DNA of 64,000 bases from a bacterium (GCA_004299235.1 SCQL01000033.1:84846-148845), one strand, 5' to 3'. Numbered from the stretch's first letter, positions 35,222-44,090 are shown. The notes: generated from the letters alone by a model not told the origin. Translations and numbers: made by a program.

Positions 35222-35847
35222 TGCCCGAACCCCTCCCGGAGATATCGCCGCTGGCGCTTTCCATCCTCGAGCTGCTCGACGAACGGCCCATGCACCCCTA
35301 TGAGCTGGCTTCCAAGATGCGCGAGCGCCATCACGACATGTTCATCCGCCTCAACTTCGGCACCCTGTATCACACAGTCGACGTGCTCGAGCGAAACAGC
35401 TGGATCGTGCCGGTGGAACATGAGAAGGAAGGACGCCGGCCCGAGCGCACCATCTACGAACTCACCGAATCAGGCCGGGCACAGCTGGTGCGGGTCCTGA
35501 GCGAGCTCCTGGCCCAGCCCAAGCGCGAATACCCGCACTTTGTCGCCGGGCTGATGTTCATGCATCACCTCGACGCGGGCCGGGCCGCGCACCTGCTCAG
35601 GGAGCGCACCGCCGCCGTCGAGGCGCACATCGAAAAGCTCGGCCGCGTCCTGAACGAGCTTCGAGCGCGCGGCCTGACGCGGCTCTCACTGATCGAGGTG
35701 GAACACAAGATCGCGATGCTCGAAGCAGAGCGCGATTGGGTGCGCAAGGTCGAGAACGAGATCACCGAAGGCACGCTGCCGTGGACGGTCGGAATCGATG
35801 CCGGCGATGAGGGGTTGAGGAGGGCACATGGCGCAGGCACGCACTAA
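35221..35847 (+). CDS. PadR-family transcriptional regulator
   Basis: 208 residues from the ATG at 35221. ALSILELLDERPMHPYELASK is the winged-helix start and LNFGTLYHTVDVLERNSWIV the recognition helix, with GRRPERTIYELTESGR as the wing. A C-terminal coiled-coil/four-helix region of about 100 residues is the PadR vir-C dimerisation domain. It overlaps the downstream efflux gene by 20 nt, the usual repressor-pump arrangement. Confidence 0.9.
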   Translation: MPEPLPEISPLALSILELLDERPMHPYELASKMRERHHDMFIRLNFGTLYHTVDVLERNSWIVPVEHEKEGRRPERTIYELTESGRAQLVRVLSELLAQPKREYPHFVAGLMFMHHLDAGRAAHLLRERTAAVEAHIEKLGRVLNELRARGLTRLSLIEVEHKIAMLEAERDWVRKVENEITEGTLPWTVGIDAGDEGLRRAHGAGTH

Positions 35848-37456
35848 TCCGTGGCTGGTGCTGATGGTGCTCTGCATCGGGTTCTTCATGATCCTGCTGG
35901 ACACCACCATCGTGAACGTGGCCATTCCGGCCATGAGCACAGGGCTCAACACGACCCTGGACCAGATCCTGTGGGTCCTGAACGCGTACATCCTGGTCTA
36001 CGCCGTGTTGCTGATCACGGCCGGACGCCTCGGTGACCTCTTCGGGCAGCGCAACCTGTTTGCCGTCGGGCTCGCCATCTTCACCCTGGCTTCCGCCCTC
36101 TGCGGCCTGTCCCAGAACCCCCAAGAGCTCATCGCCGCGCGCGTCGTCCAGGGCGTCGGCGGAGCCCTACTGACGCCGCAAACGCTGGCCATCCTCACCA
36201 CCCTCTTTCCGCCGGAGCGGCGCGGCGCCGCGTTCGGCATCTGGGGTGGCGTCGCCGGCCTCGCCACCGTCGCCGGGCCGACTCTCGGCGGGGCGATCGT
36301 GACCTACATCGATTGGCGCTGGATCTTCTTCGTCAACGTCCCGATCGGGATCCTCGCCCTGATCGCGACTTTCGCCATCATCCCGGACCTGCGCCCGGGC
36401 CGCCACCATGGATGGGACGTCGTCGGCGTGATCCTCGCGACGGCGGGACTGTTCGGGATCGTCTTCGGCCTGATCGAAGGCGAGAAGTACAACTGGGGCC
36501 AGATCGCACCCTACGGGGTGACCATCCCCGAAGTGATCATCGGCGGCATCCTGGTCATCGTCGCCTTCGTCATCTGGGAGCGGTTCCAGAAAGAACCGTT
36601 ACTTCCCCTCTCGCTCTTCGAGGAGCGCAACTTCGCGGTGACCAACTGGATCGCGGCCGCGATCAGCTTCGGGATGATGAGCCTGTTCCTGCCCATCGTC
36701 ATCTACCTGCAGTCCGTGCGCGACTTCTCGGCCTTCACGGCGGGGCTCACGCTGGCGCCGATGTCCTTGACCTCCATGCTGACCGCTCCAATCGCCGGTC
36801 GGATGTCAGACCGCATCGGCGGCAAATACATCCTGATGGCCGGCATCTCAGTGTTCGCTGTCGGGTTTGGAGCGCTGACCTACGTGGCCGGCCCAGACTC
36901 GACCTGGGCGACCTTTCTGGTGCCGGCGATCATCGCCGGCGCCGGCATGGGCATGACCTTTGCACCCATGACGACGGTCGCGATGCGGAGCATATCGCCC
37001 AGAATGGCGGGCGCGGCGTCGGGCGTGCTCAACACGACGCGCCAGCTTGGGGCTGCCATCGGCAGCGCCGTCGTCGGCGCCGAGCTGCAAAGCCAGCTGG
37101 CGACTAGCCTCCACAACGAGGCGGTCGCGCACGCCTCAGCTCTGCCCCCGAGCTTCCGGGATCAGTTCGTGGCCGCATTCAGCTCGGTCGCCGCCAACGG
37201 CTTCGAGATCGGCACCGGCCAGAATGGCGCCAAGCTACCGGCGGGGCTGCCCCCTTCGGTCGCGCATCAGGTCACCGCGCTCGCTCACGACGTTTTCGTG
37301 AGCGCTTTCATCGACGCGATGAAGCCCACCCTCGCGCTGCCGATCGCGTTCCTCGCTTTCACCGCGCTGACCACTTTGCTGATCAGGAGCAAGCAGCGGT
37401 CGACGCCACAGTCAGTTGAAGCCGTCGTGGACGAGGTTGCCGCCGCCGCGGGCTAG
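35828..37456 (+). CDS. DHA2-family (EmrB/QacA) multidrug MFS efflux transporter
   Basis: 542 residues with fourteen expected TM helices. The ATG follows GAGGAGGG. LDTTIVNVAIPAM is the DHA2 motif D1 and GRLGDLFGQRNLF motif A. The antiporter motif C reads GVAGLATVAGPTLGGAIV. A second loop has APIAGRMSDRIGGKYIL. It exports drugs or amphiphiles with proton exchange. Coupling to padR predicts induction by a phenolic or drug ligand. Confidence 0.92.
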   Translation: MAQARTNPWLVLMVLCIGFFMILLDTTIVNVAIPAMSTGLNTTLDQILWVLNAYILVYAVLLITAGRLGDLFGQRNLFAVGLAIFTLASALCGLSQNPQELIAARVVQGVGGALLTPQTLAILTTLFPPERRGAAFGIWGGVAGLATVAGPTLGGAIVTYIDWRWIFFVNVPIGILALIATFAIIPDLRPGRHHGWDVVGVILATAGLFGIVFGLIEGEKYNWGQIAPYGVTIPEVIIGGILVIVAFVIWERFQKEPLLPLSLFEERNFAVTNWIAAAISFGMMSLFLPIVIYLQSVRDFSAFTAGLTLAPMSLTSMLTAPIAGRMSDRIGGKYILMAGISVFAVGFGALTYVAGPDSTWATFLVPAIIAGAGMGMTFAPMTTVAMRSISPRMAGAASGVLNTTRQLGAAIGSAVVGAELQSQLATSLHNEAVAHASALPPSFRDQFVAAFSSVAANGFEIGTGQNGAKLPAGLPPSVAHQVTALAHDVFVSAFIDAMKPTLALPIAFLAFTALTTLLIRSKQRSTPQSVEAVVDEVAAAAG

Positions 37457-37467
37457 GCTTAGCGGTC

Positions 37468-38367
37468 GTGGGCGGACCCGCTTCCGGGAGGCTCGATCGA
37501 GACGGCGTCAGACTCCACTACCTCGAGTGGAGGCCTGAGGCCGACAGCGCACGCCGGCCGCCGGTGCTGCTGCTCCACGGTCTGAGCTCGAACGCCCATT
37601 ACTGGGAGCGGATGGCGCAGCATCTGGACGGCCGCCACGTGGTCGCGCTGGACCAGCGAGGCCATGGCCTGACCGGCCGTGAGCCCCACTCTCCACGCTT
37701 CCCCGACGGCTACGCCATGGACGCGTTGCTGGAGGACGCGGCCCACGTCATCTCCGAGCTGGGCTTGCGCAAACCGGTGGTGGTCGGCCACTCGTGGGGC
37801 GCCACGGTCGCCCTGGAGCTGGTGGGCACACGGCCCGGCCTCGCCTCAGGGTTGGTGTTCATCGACGGTCCGGTGCAGAGTGCCGCCAACCTGTTCAGCT
37901 GGGAGGAGGCGCAACGCATCATGCAGCCACCGCTCCCGCGCTTTGCCTCGTTCGCCGACGCCGTCGCCGCATCGAGACAAGATTTTGCGGAGGCGTGGGG
38001 CGACGACCTCGAGTCGTTCGTGGCCGCCCGGATCGTGCCCGACGACGAGGCGCTGGTCCTGACGCTGACCGGGCCGGTGCGATTTGAGCTGCTGCGGGGT
38101 CTCTACAACTCGCAGCCCGACGTGCTGTGGCCGCGTGTCGAGGTGCCGGCCGCGGCGTTGCTCGCGTTGCGGAGCTTCGCGCGGGTCTCGAGGTCAAAGG
38201 AGGCTGGCGTGGCACGCCTGGCCGCCGTCGCTCCGGAGGTGGAGGTGCGATGGTTCGACACACCGCACGACATCCCGGTCTATCTGCCGGCCGAAGTCGC
38301 CGCCGAAGTCGAGCGAATCGCCGGCCTGGCGGCTACCGGCTCGGCGTCAGAGGCGGCCGCCGGATAA
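37468..38367 (+). CDS. Alpha/beta hydrolase
   Basis: 299 residues from a GTG. VLLLHGLSSNAHYWERMA is the oxyanion HG region, VVALDQRGHGLTG follows, and the nucleophile elbow is VVGHSWGAT. The C-terminal His candidate is in WFDTPHDIPVYLP. The substrate is unknown (esterase, epoxide hydrolase or C-C hydrolase-like). It lies 11 nt after the efflux gene. Its last 21 nt overlap a convergent gene. Confidence 0.85.
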   Translation: MGGPASGRLDRDGVRLHYLEWRPEADSARRPPVLLLHGLSSNAHYWERMAQHLDGRHVVALDQRGHGLTGREPHSPRFPDGYAMDALLEDAAHVISELGLRKPVVVGHSWGATVALELVGTRPGLASGLVFIDGPVQSAANLFSWEEAQRIMQPPLPRFASFADAVAASRQDFAEAWGDDLESFVAARIVPDDEALVLTLTGPVRFELLRGLYNSQPDVLWPRVEVPAAALLALRSFARVSRSKEAGVARLAAVAPEVEVRWFDTPHDIPVYLPAEVAAEVERIAGLAATGSASEAAAG

Positions 38368-38652
38368 CAGCTTCAAAACCGACAGCAGCACCGCCGCGCC
38401 GATGAACGCCACGACGATGCTCCCCCAAAAGCCCACCGTCCCGCTGACGTTGAAGATCGCCCCCAGCAGATAGCCACCGATGATGGCACCCGCCACCCCG
38501 ACCACGACGTCGGCGATGCAGCCAAACCCGCGTCCGGCCACCACCCGAGCCGCAATCGCGCCCGAGATCAGGCCGACGACGATCCACGACAGCCACGAGC
38601 CCGGCTGGAGATCAAGGCTCGAAACCAGCCAGGCGCCGCTCGACGCGATCAT
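38347..38652 (-). CDS. GlsB/YeaQ/YmgE-family stress membrane protein
   Basis: 101 residues, three TM helices. SWLSWIVVGLISGAIAARVV and ADVVVGVAGAIIGGYLL are the glycine-rich membrane segments of the transglycosylase-associated protein family (general stress proteins). It overlaps the downstream hydrolase start region by 4 nt and converges with the other hydrolase. Confidence 0.88.
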   Translation of the reverse strand: MIASSGAWLVSSLDLQPGSWLSWIVVGLISGAIAARVVAGRGFGCIADVVVGVAGAIIGGYLLGAIFNVSGTVGFWGSIVVAFIGAAVLLSVLKLLSGGRL

Positions 38653-39488
38653 GATCCCGCCAGCCAGGCGGCGATCAGGTCGAAGACCTGCTCGTGGCCG
38701 AGATCGTTGAACGGCTCATGGTAGCGACCCTCGAGGAGGTGCAGCCGGCTCATCGCCGCGGCTCTTTCGTGCAGTTCGCGGCTCCCCCGGGGATCGATCA
38801 GCGCGTCGGCGGTGCCGGCCAGGATCAGGAAGGGGACCTGGATCTCGCCGGCGCGGGTGAGGATGTCGCGGGCCGCGGCCTGCCACTCGTTGAAGGTCCG
38901 GCTTGAGATCCTGCTGTGGACCAGCGGATCGCGGCGGTACGCCTCGACCACCTCGGGAATCCGGGAGATCGTCCTCGGGTCGACTTCGTTGTCGAACGCC
39001 AGCTTCGGCGCCACCTTCGAGGCCACCCTACCGAGGCTGACCTTCCACCTCGGAGCCACGACATTCAGCTTGAGGGCCGGGCTCGAGACGATAAAACGCC
39101 GGGCCTTCGGCAGCTTGCCCGCGAGGGCGGCGCTCAGGATCACAGCGCCGCCGAACGAATGACCGACAGGCACGACCTCGCCGGCGGCAACCGTTTCCAC
39201 CAGCCGGACGAACGCCGCCGCATCGTCGGTCCATTGCGACCATCCATCCACGTGGCCGCGCGGGCCGGGGCTGTTGCCGTGGCCGCGAAGATCGACGGCA
39301 AACGTGCCCATGCCGCGCCCGGCCATGGCCTGGGCGAAACGCTCGTACCGCCCCGCATGCTCACCGAGCCCGTGGACGACCGCGAACGTGACGGCGGCGC
39401 CTGGCTTGGGCCACGCTCGATACGCCAGCCTGGTGCCGTCGGCGGATTCGACGAAGCCGCCGGTGGCCGCCTTGGTCTCAGCCGCCAA
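38649..39488 (-). CDS. Alpha/beta hydrolase (monoacylglycerol lipase-like)
   Basis: 279 residues from a TTG that overlaps the VirB4-like stop by 11 nt. FAVVHGLGEHAGRYERFA is the Hydrolase_4/lysophospholipase signature, followed by DLRGHGNSPGPRGHVDGW. The nucleophile is VPVGHSFGGAV, and ILAGTADALIDPRGSRELH gives the acid Asp and EGRYHEPFND the His. It likely hydrolyses monoacylglycerols or lysolipids. Confidence 0.88.
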   Translation of the reverse strand: MAAETKAATGGFVESADGTRLAYRAWPKPGAAVTFAVVHGLGEHAGRYERFAQAMAGRGMGTFAVDLRGHGNSPGPRGHVDGWSQWTDDAAAFVRLVETVAAGEVVPVGHSFGGAVILSAALAGKLPKARRFIVSSPALKLNVVAPRWKVSLGRVASKVAPKLAFDNEVDPRTISRIPEVVEAYRRDPLVHSRISSRTFNEWQAAARDILTRAGEIQVPFLILAGTADALIDPRGSRELHERAAAMSRLHLLEGRYHEPFNDLGHEQVFDLIAAWLAGS

Positions 39489-42198
39489 GGTGGCCGAAGC
39501 CTCTCAGGATCTTGAGCGCCTCCTGTTCGGCCTCCATCAACGTCGGCGCGTAAGCGCGGAGGCCGTACAGGGCGTATGCCCACTCGGGGCTGGGCGGACC
39601 CTGGGAGTGGAGGCGGAACGTCGGCGGATAGAAAAGGATGCGCTCGCCCTCCACCTTCTTGATCACCGGCCGCTTCGCCAGCACGTCCTCGAGCGACTGC
39701 CCGCTGGGCAACCGGCCGGATTCGAACTCCAGCCGGCGCAGCTTGGCCAGAGGATGGTTCTCGTCTTCGATCGCGGCGCGGATGCCGTACTCGGCACTCA
39801 GGTCCCGCAGGAAGATCGTGATGATCAACGCGTCCGTCTCGTCAGCGGCCATCTTGACAAAGCCGGCGGCGCTCACATCGCCGTGGTCCTCGTCGCGCAG
39901 GTGCCTGAAGTACTCCATCTCGAACAGACCGCGCGAGCGCGAGCTTGCGATCCAGGGCGGGTCGCAGCGCCAGGTGCGGGCCCCGGCCAGCGCCTCGAAC
40001 TGGGCGTGGACGCGCTCCAGCCGATGCTCTGGAAGGCTCCTTAAGCGGTAGTGGAGAACCCGCTGCAAGTTCGCAAATAAGCCTACGCGCCAGGGTGGGG
40101 GCCGCGCCGGTGCCCGCGCGAGCCGCATCGCCTCCTCCTGCCATGACGGCGCCTGGACCTGAACGGCCAGCCTTTCAGCACCCGCCGCGAGGAGGAATTC
40201 CCCACGACGAGCGGTTTCGAGAAACGCCCGTTGGTGGGAGCTAAGGTGAAATGTCTCCTGCAGCTTGGCGGCCTCGCCGGGACGCTGGGCGCCGAAGAAC
40301 GCCAATGCCGGATTGGTCGCCACCACCGCGCCCTGATCCGAGCTGAGCAGGTCGCCCGGATTCTGGGTGGCGAAGACCAACGATCCGTCGTACTTCCGGA
40401 TCCGCCGGGCGAGGCTGACCACGAACCGCCGGATGGTCGCATCCTCGAACAGGAGCCCGAGCTCGTCGACCACCAGCATCCGGCGATGGTCCTTGCGCTT
40501 GATGAGCGCCCACAGCGCTTCCGCGAGCAGGAAGTGGACGGGGGCGACCATCTCGTCGCGCAGCTCGCGCATGCCGAACACGACGATCGGGGCCTCGAGG
40601 TCGACATTGGTGGGTGCGCTGAACATCTGACCGAGGCTGCCGTGCACCCAGCGACCCAGGATCGTCGCCACTCGCGAACCCTGGGAAAGGACTTCGGCGA
40701 CGTCCCGCAAAAGCGGCTGATCCACATTGCGGTAGGCCTCGCGCACCGCGCTTTCGACATGCGCGCGCTCCGGTTCGTCCAGGCCGCCACAGATGGTCGC
40801 GCAAAGATCGACGGCGTCAGCGGCGGCCGGCCCGAGCCACGACTCATCCCGTCGATCGGAATGCCGCAGCTCGAGCACGTTCAGCGCGTGACCTGAACCC
40901 AGCGCGAGCTCCACGTCGATGCCGCCGAGCTGCTCGGCCAGGCCGCCGTATTCATGTTCCGGGTCGATGACGTAGACCTGTGTCCCCCTGCCCAGCGCGC
41001 CCATCGCGATGGCCGACAGGAGATAGGTCTTGCCGGCGCCGGAATGTCCGAACACGCCGATGTTCGCGTTGGCGTAACGCCGCTGGTCGAAGGGATCGAC
41101 GAGCACCGGCGCACCCGTGGCTCGGTTCCGGCCGATGACAAGGCCACCGGGCTGTTGAAGGTCGGCCTCCAACCAGGGAAAGAAGGTGACCAGTGCGCTG
41201 GTGTCGAGCACGCGCTTTCGCTCCAGCCGGTCGATGCACATTGGACGAGTGGCCAGGTAACCGTCGAACATCCTGAACGTGCACGGCCGGATGTGGCAGA
41301 GAATCCCGCGCGCGGCGGATTCCATCCTCTCCGCGCCCGCCCGCAAGTCATCTCTGGTGGGCGCGGTCAGGGTCAGGTAGACCGAGACGTGAAAGGCTTT
41401 GTCCTGGCTCGCGGTCAGGCGGCGCTGCAGGTCCTCCGCGTTCGGCATCGCGCCGGCCAGGTTCGGATCGGTCGCGCCGGCGTTCAGCTCCTGCAGGCGT
41501 GCCGCCCTCATGTTGATCAGCTGACGCTGCAGGTAATCGACGATCCACGCCACGGGCAGCGGCGTCGCGTGCCACGACAGGCTCACCTTCAGTCCCGGCG
41601 GCAGCAGACGAAACAGCCAGCCGGCCTCCAGCTCGGTGCCGGGGAGGCGTTCGACGTACCAGGTGGAACTGAAGCCACCCGAGTGCAGGAAACGGCCGGG
41701 TTGCTCTTTGCCAAATGCCGCCTCCCGCGCCGGCGGCGGCGAGGTGAAATCCACGCCCATCTCGCGCAGCGCGGACTCGACTCGCCCTGCCTGCCTGGTC
41801 GACGTGGTGAGCCTGGTGGTGAAGCGATGCGCGGACGGCGATCGCGCGATGTGATCGACAAACCATGCATCCGCCCCGCGCATGTCGTCGAAGTCGACCG
41901 GCCGCGGACTGCTTTCCAGCGGGTCGGCACCCGGCCCCGGCTCGACTTCGATCACGACCTGGAGCGGAGTATCCAGTCCATCGAGCAGCCGGCGAAACGA
42001 GTTGAGCCACCGCGAACGATCGGCCTCAACGGCGCCGGCAAAGCCGAGCGGCCCGGTTTGGATCACAGTCAGATCGTCGACGACTCGGTCCCACAGCACG
42101 CTCGGAGCTCGAGGCACGATTCGAGCCGCGCCGAGATTCAGCTCCCGGATCACATCACGCTGGCGCGGCGCTTGGCTCCGCGCTCGCGATGGGCTCAT
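39478..42198 (-). CDS. VirB4/TraC-like type IV secretion ATPase with C-terminal extension
   Basis: 906 residues from the ATG at 42198; open frame upstream to 42450 is spurious. The N-terminal 330 residues match the VirB4/CagE domain loosely. IGVFGHSGAGKTYLLSAIA is Walker A near residue 383, DPEHEYGGLAEQLGG follows, and RRMLVVDELGLLFED is Walker B near 574. VFATQNPGDLLSS is the sensor region. The final 200 residues (from about 705) are not typical of VirB4 and are unrecognised. It overlaps the PrgI-like gene, the usual gram-positive T4SS pairing, but no other conjugation genes (VirD4, relaxase, VirB6) are in the window. Confidence 0.8.
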   Translation of the reverse strand: MSPSRARSQAPRQRDVIRELNLGAARIVPRAPSVLWDRVVDDLTVIQTGPLGFAGAVEADRSRWLNSFRRLLDGLDTPLQVVIEVEPGPGADPLESSPRPVDFDDMRGADAWFVDHIARSPSAHRFTTRLTTSTRQAGRVESALREMGVDFTSPPPAREAAFGKEQPGRFLHSGGFSSTWYVERLPGTELEAGWLFRLLPPGLKVSLSWHATPLPVAWIVDYLQRQLINMRAARLQELNAGATDPNLAGAMPNAEDLQRRLTASQDKAFHVSVYLTLTAPTRDDLRAGAERMESAARGILCHIRPCTFRMFDGYLATRPMCIDRLERKRVLDTSALVTFFPWLEADLQQPGGLVIGRNRATGAPVLVDPFDQRRYANANIGVFGHSGAGKTYLLSAIAMGALGRGTQVYVIDPEHEYGGLAEQLGGIDVELALGSGHALNVLELRHSDRRDESWLGPAAADAVDLCATICGGLDEPERAHVESAVREAYRNVDQPLLRDVAEVLSQGSRVATILGRWVHGSLGQMFSAPTNVDLEAPIVVFGMRELRDEMVAPVHFLLAEALWALIKRKDHRRMLVVDELGLLFEDATIRRFVVSLARRIRKYDGSLVFATQNPGDLLSSDQGAVVATNPALAFFGAQRPGEAAKLQETFHLSSHQRAFLETARRGEFLLAAGAERLAVQVQAPSWQEEAMRLARAPARPPPWRVGLFANLQRVLHYRLRSLPEHRLERVHAQFEALAGARTWRCDPPWIASSRSRGLFEMEYFRHLRDEDHGDVSAAGFVKMAADETDALIITIFLRDLSAEYGIRAAIEDENHPLAKLRRLEFESGRLPSGQSLEDVLAKRPVIKKVEGERILFYPPTFRLHSQGPPSPEWAYALYGLRAYAPTLMEAEQEALKILRGFGHLGG

Positions 42199-42535
42199 GT
42201 CCCATGGAGGCACGCACCGCTCGCGATGGGCGCCCCCAGGCGCGTTCAAGCCAGCCGAGGTTCCACCGGACGCGGTAGCTCCTGATGGAAAAGAGCGCGA
42301 TGTCCGCGAGCCAATCGTCGGCCGCCCTACCCTGCCACCGTCCCCAAGCGACCGCAGCGCCGGCCCCGACCACGAGGCAACAAGCCATCGCTCGCACCGG
42401 TGATGGCGCCCAGCGGGAAGACCAGAGCGCAAATCCGGCCAGCAGCGCAACCACCATGTAGGCGAGTCGCGTGGGCGTCAGCCCGTAGAGCAGCTTATCC
42501 TCGAGATCGACGTCGAGGGGAACCCTGGCCGGCAT
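42155..42535 (-). CDS. PrgI-family T4SS membrane protein
   Basis: 126 residues from the ATG at 42535 (a TTG at 42565 is the longer alternative). MPARVPLDVDLEDKLLYGLT followed by TRLAYMVVALLAGFALW is the PrgI start with two adjacent TM helices, then a cytoplasmic tail. PrgI-like proteins are the small VirB3-like membrane partners of VirB4 ATPases. It overlaps the VirB4 gene by 44 nt and lies 90 nt from the tRNA-Lys. Confidence 0.75.
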   Translation of the reverse strand: MPARVPLDVDLEDKLLYGLTPTRLAYMVVALLAGFALWSSRWAPSPVRAMACCLVVGAGAAVAWGRWQGRAADDWLADIALFSIRSYRVRWNLGWLERAWGRPSRAVRASMGHEPIASAEPSAAPA

Positions 42536-42624
42536 GCCGGGCAGGGTACGGACCACACCGGCCAAGGAGAGCCCAGCCTGTTAACGGCGCCATCCCCTTA
42601 GAATCGACTGTCGGCTCTCTTCGC

Positions 42625-42700
<76 letters not shown>

Positions 42701-42739
42701 TCATCATTGTGCAAGTTCGGGTGACAGGTCTCAAAAGGC

Positions 42740-42803
42740 CTTCGGCTGATGCGGCACACAACTTCGGCTGATGTGTCGCAGTTACTTCGGTTGGTTTGTC
42801 ACG
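42740..42803 (+). repeat. Three iterated subterminal repeats, left end of IS481
   Basis: CTTCGGCTGATGCGGCAC (42740), CTTCGGCTGATGTGTCGC (42762) and CTTCGGTTGGTTTGTCAC (42785), spaced 22-23 nt. They are probably transposase-binding sites. The second and third align with the two right-end copies. The first may belong to an older end. Confidence 0.65.
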
Positions 42804-42821
42804 CTCCCGCGCATGAGGGAG

Positions 42822-43172
42822 ATGAGCGTGACTGAGCAGCGATACAAAGCGGTCCTGGCGGTAATTGGCGACGGTCGGACGGTGGGCGAGGTGGCCAGGG
42901 ATTGGGGCATCTCTCGGCGGACCATGCACCGATGGCTGGCTCGCTATGAAGCCGAGGGCTTGGAGGGCCTGGGCAATCGGTCGCACCGGCCGGCGCATTG
43001 CCCGCACCAGATGCCCGCGGTGTGGGAAGCAAAGGTACTGGAGACACGCCGGGCCAAGCCGTACTGGGGTGCCCGACGGCTGGCGCTGGAGTTGACACGA
43101 AGGGGCGGGGCCGAACCGCCGCTGTCGGAGTCGGCGGTGTACCGCTGCCTGGTCCGGGCCGGGGTGATTTGA
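42822..43172 (+). CDS. IS481-family transposase, N-terminal part (helix-turn-helix)
   Basis: 116 residues from the ATG at 42822 (open frame extends to 42771). TVGEVARDWGISRRTMHRWL is the Mu/homeodomain-like HTH and KPYWGARRLALELTRRG the second DNA-binding segment. It stops at TGA 43170-43172 in the context GGGGTG ATT TGA C. Skipping one T restores I-D and joins the frame to the catalytic part at 43177. IS481 transposases are normally one ORF, so this is either a one-base insertion in a T run or a programmed +1 shift. Confidence 0.8.
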   Translation: MSVTEQRYKAVLAVIGDGRTVGEVARDWGISRRTMHRWLARYEAEGLEGLGNRSHRPAHCPHQMPAVWEAKVLETRRAKPYWGARRLALELTRRGGAEPPLSESAVYRCLVRAGVI

Positions 43173-43176
43173 CCCG

Positions 43177-43998
43177 GTGCAGCGCCGTTGGCGACGTGGG
43201 AACTGGAAGCGTTGGGAGCGAGGCGCACCCATGGAGCTCTGGCAGCTGGACACGGTCGGTGGCTTCTTACTCGCTGACGGGACCACGGCCAAGGCTCTGA
43301 CCGGAGTCGACGACCACTCGAGGTACTGCGTCTCGGCCCGGCTCATGCTCCGGGAGCGCACGCAATCTGTCTGTGATGGATTTACGTCTGCGTTGCGAAC
43401 CCACGGCATCCCAGCTCAGGTGCTGACCGATAACGGCAAGGTCTTTACCGGCCGCTTCGCCCAGCCTCCGGTCGAGGTTCTCTTTGACCGCATCTGCCGC
43501 GAGAACGGCGTCGACCACATCCTCACCCAACCCCGCTCACCGACCACCACAGGCAAGATCGAGCGCTTCCACAAGACGCTTCGAGTCGAGTTCGACACCA
43601 GACAGGTCTTCCGGACATTGAAGACGGCACAGGAGGCACTGGACGAATGGGTTAGCTACTACAACACGCAGCGTCCACATCAGTCGCTGGGCGACGCCAC
43701 GCCAGAGAGCCGCTTCCATTCGGGCGGCGAGCAGCCGCAGCATCGGTTGACTCCGCGCCCCGAGCGCAACGGCGAGCAGTGGGTTTGCCGCAAGGTGGCC
43801 AGCAACGGAGTCGTCTCCGTCGGCTACCAGCAAGTGAGCGTCGGACGGAACTACAGCGGCAGCGCCTGCGACGTTCTGGTGACCGACAGCTTGCTGCAGT
43901 TCTGGGTGGGCAGCGAGTTGCTCAAGACGGTGGCTCGCACAAGCCAAGGCCCTGTCCGCAAACTGCACGCCGACGGCACGGCACCGCGGCGGAAGTAG
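43177..43998 (+). CDS. IS481-family transposase, catalytic part (rve integrase core)
   Basis: 273 residues in the +1 frame relative to the preceding ORF. ELWQLDTVGGF gives the first Asp, AQVLTDNGKVF the second and SPTTTGKIERFHKTLRVEF the Glu, so the DDE triad is intact. YYNTQRPHQSLGDATPESRF is the conserved C-terminal signature of IS481/IS3-type integrases. A further 90-residue C-terminal region ends before the right repeats. Without frameshifting it lacks the DNA-binding domain. Confidence 0.85.
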   Translation: MQRRWRRGNWKRWERGAPMELWQLDTVGGFLLADGTTAKALTGVDDHSRYCVSARLMLRERTQSVCDGFTSALRTHGIPAQVLTDNGKVFTGRFAQPPVEVLFDRICRENGVDHILTQPRSPTTTGKIERFHKTLRVEFDTRQVFRTLKTAQEALDEWVSYYNTQRPHQSLGDATPESRFHSGGEQPQHRLTPRPERNGEQWVCRKVASNGVVSVGYQQVSVGRNYSGSACDVLVTDSLLQFWVGSELLKTVARTSQGPVRKLHADGTAPRRK

Positions 43999-44013
43999 AT
44001 TCAGTGAGAGTGG

Positions 44014-44054
44014 GACAGATCAGGCGAAGTAGCTTCACGACAGATCAACCGAAG
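44014..44054 (-). repeat. Two iterated subterminal repeats, right end of IS481
   Basis: Read on the minus strand these are CTTCGGTTGATCTGTCGTG (from 44054) and CTTCGCCTGATCTGTC (from 44029), spaced 25 nt. They are inverted relative to the left set and give terminal inverted repeats of about 45 bp. The outer copy also supplies the last codons (T-F-G-stop) of the recombinase remnant. Confidence 0.65.
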
Positions 44055-44070
44055 GTCGACAGGCCCACCA

Positions 44071-44090
44071 TGGCTTCCGTAACGCGAACC
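44071..44090 (-). repeat. R0: cassette-array core repeat within the recombinase 3' end
   Basis: Reads GGTTCGCGTTACGGAA followed by GCCA on the minus strand, coding V-R-V-T-E-A. The 16 core bases are identical to R1, R4 and R5 of the array, in the same reading frame, but R0 lies in inverted orientation relative to R1-R5. Confidence 0.9.

Larger units (their letters stand above)
42740..44054 (+). mobile_element. IS481-family insertion sequence (approximate ends)
   Basis: The element carries an IS481-type DDE transposase split by a +1 frameshift. Iterated end repeats lie at both sides: three left, two right, inverted. The exact tips and target duplication could not be fixed. The left limit is 42740 or about 42755, and the right limit about 44054-44061. 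It begins about 40 nt after the tRNA-Lys and abuts the 3' end of the serine recombinase remnant. Confidence 0.75.
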
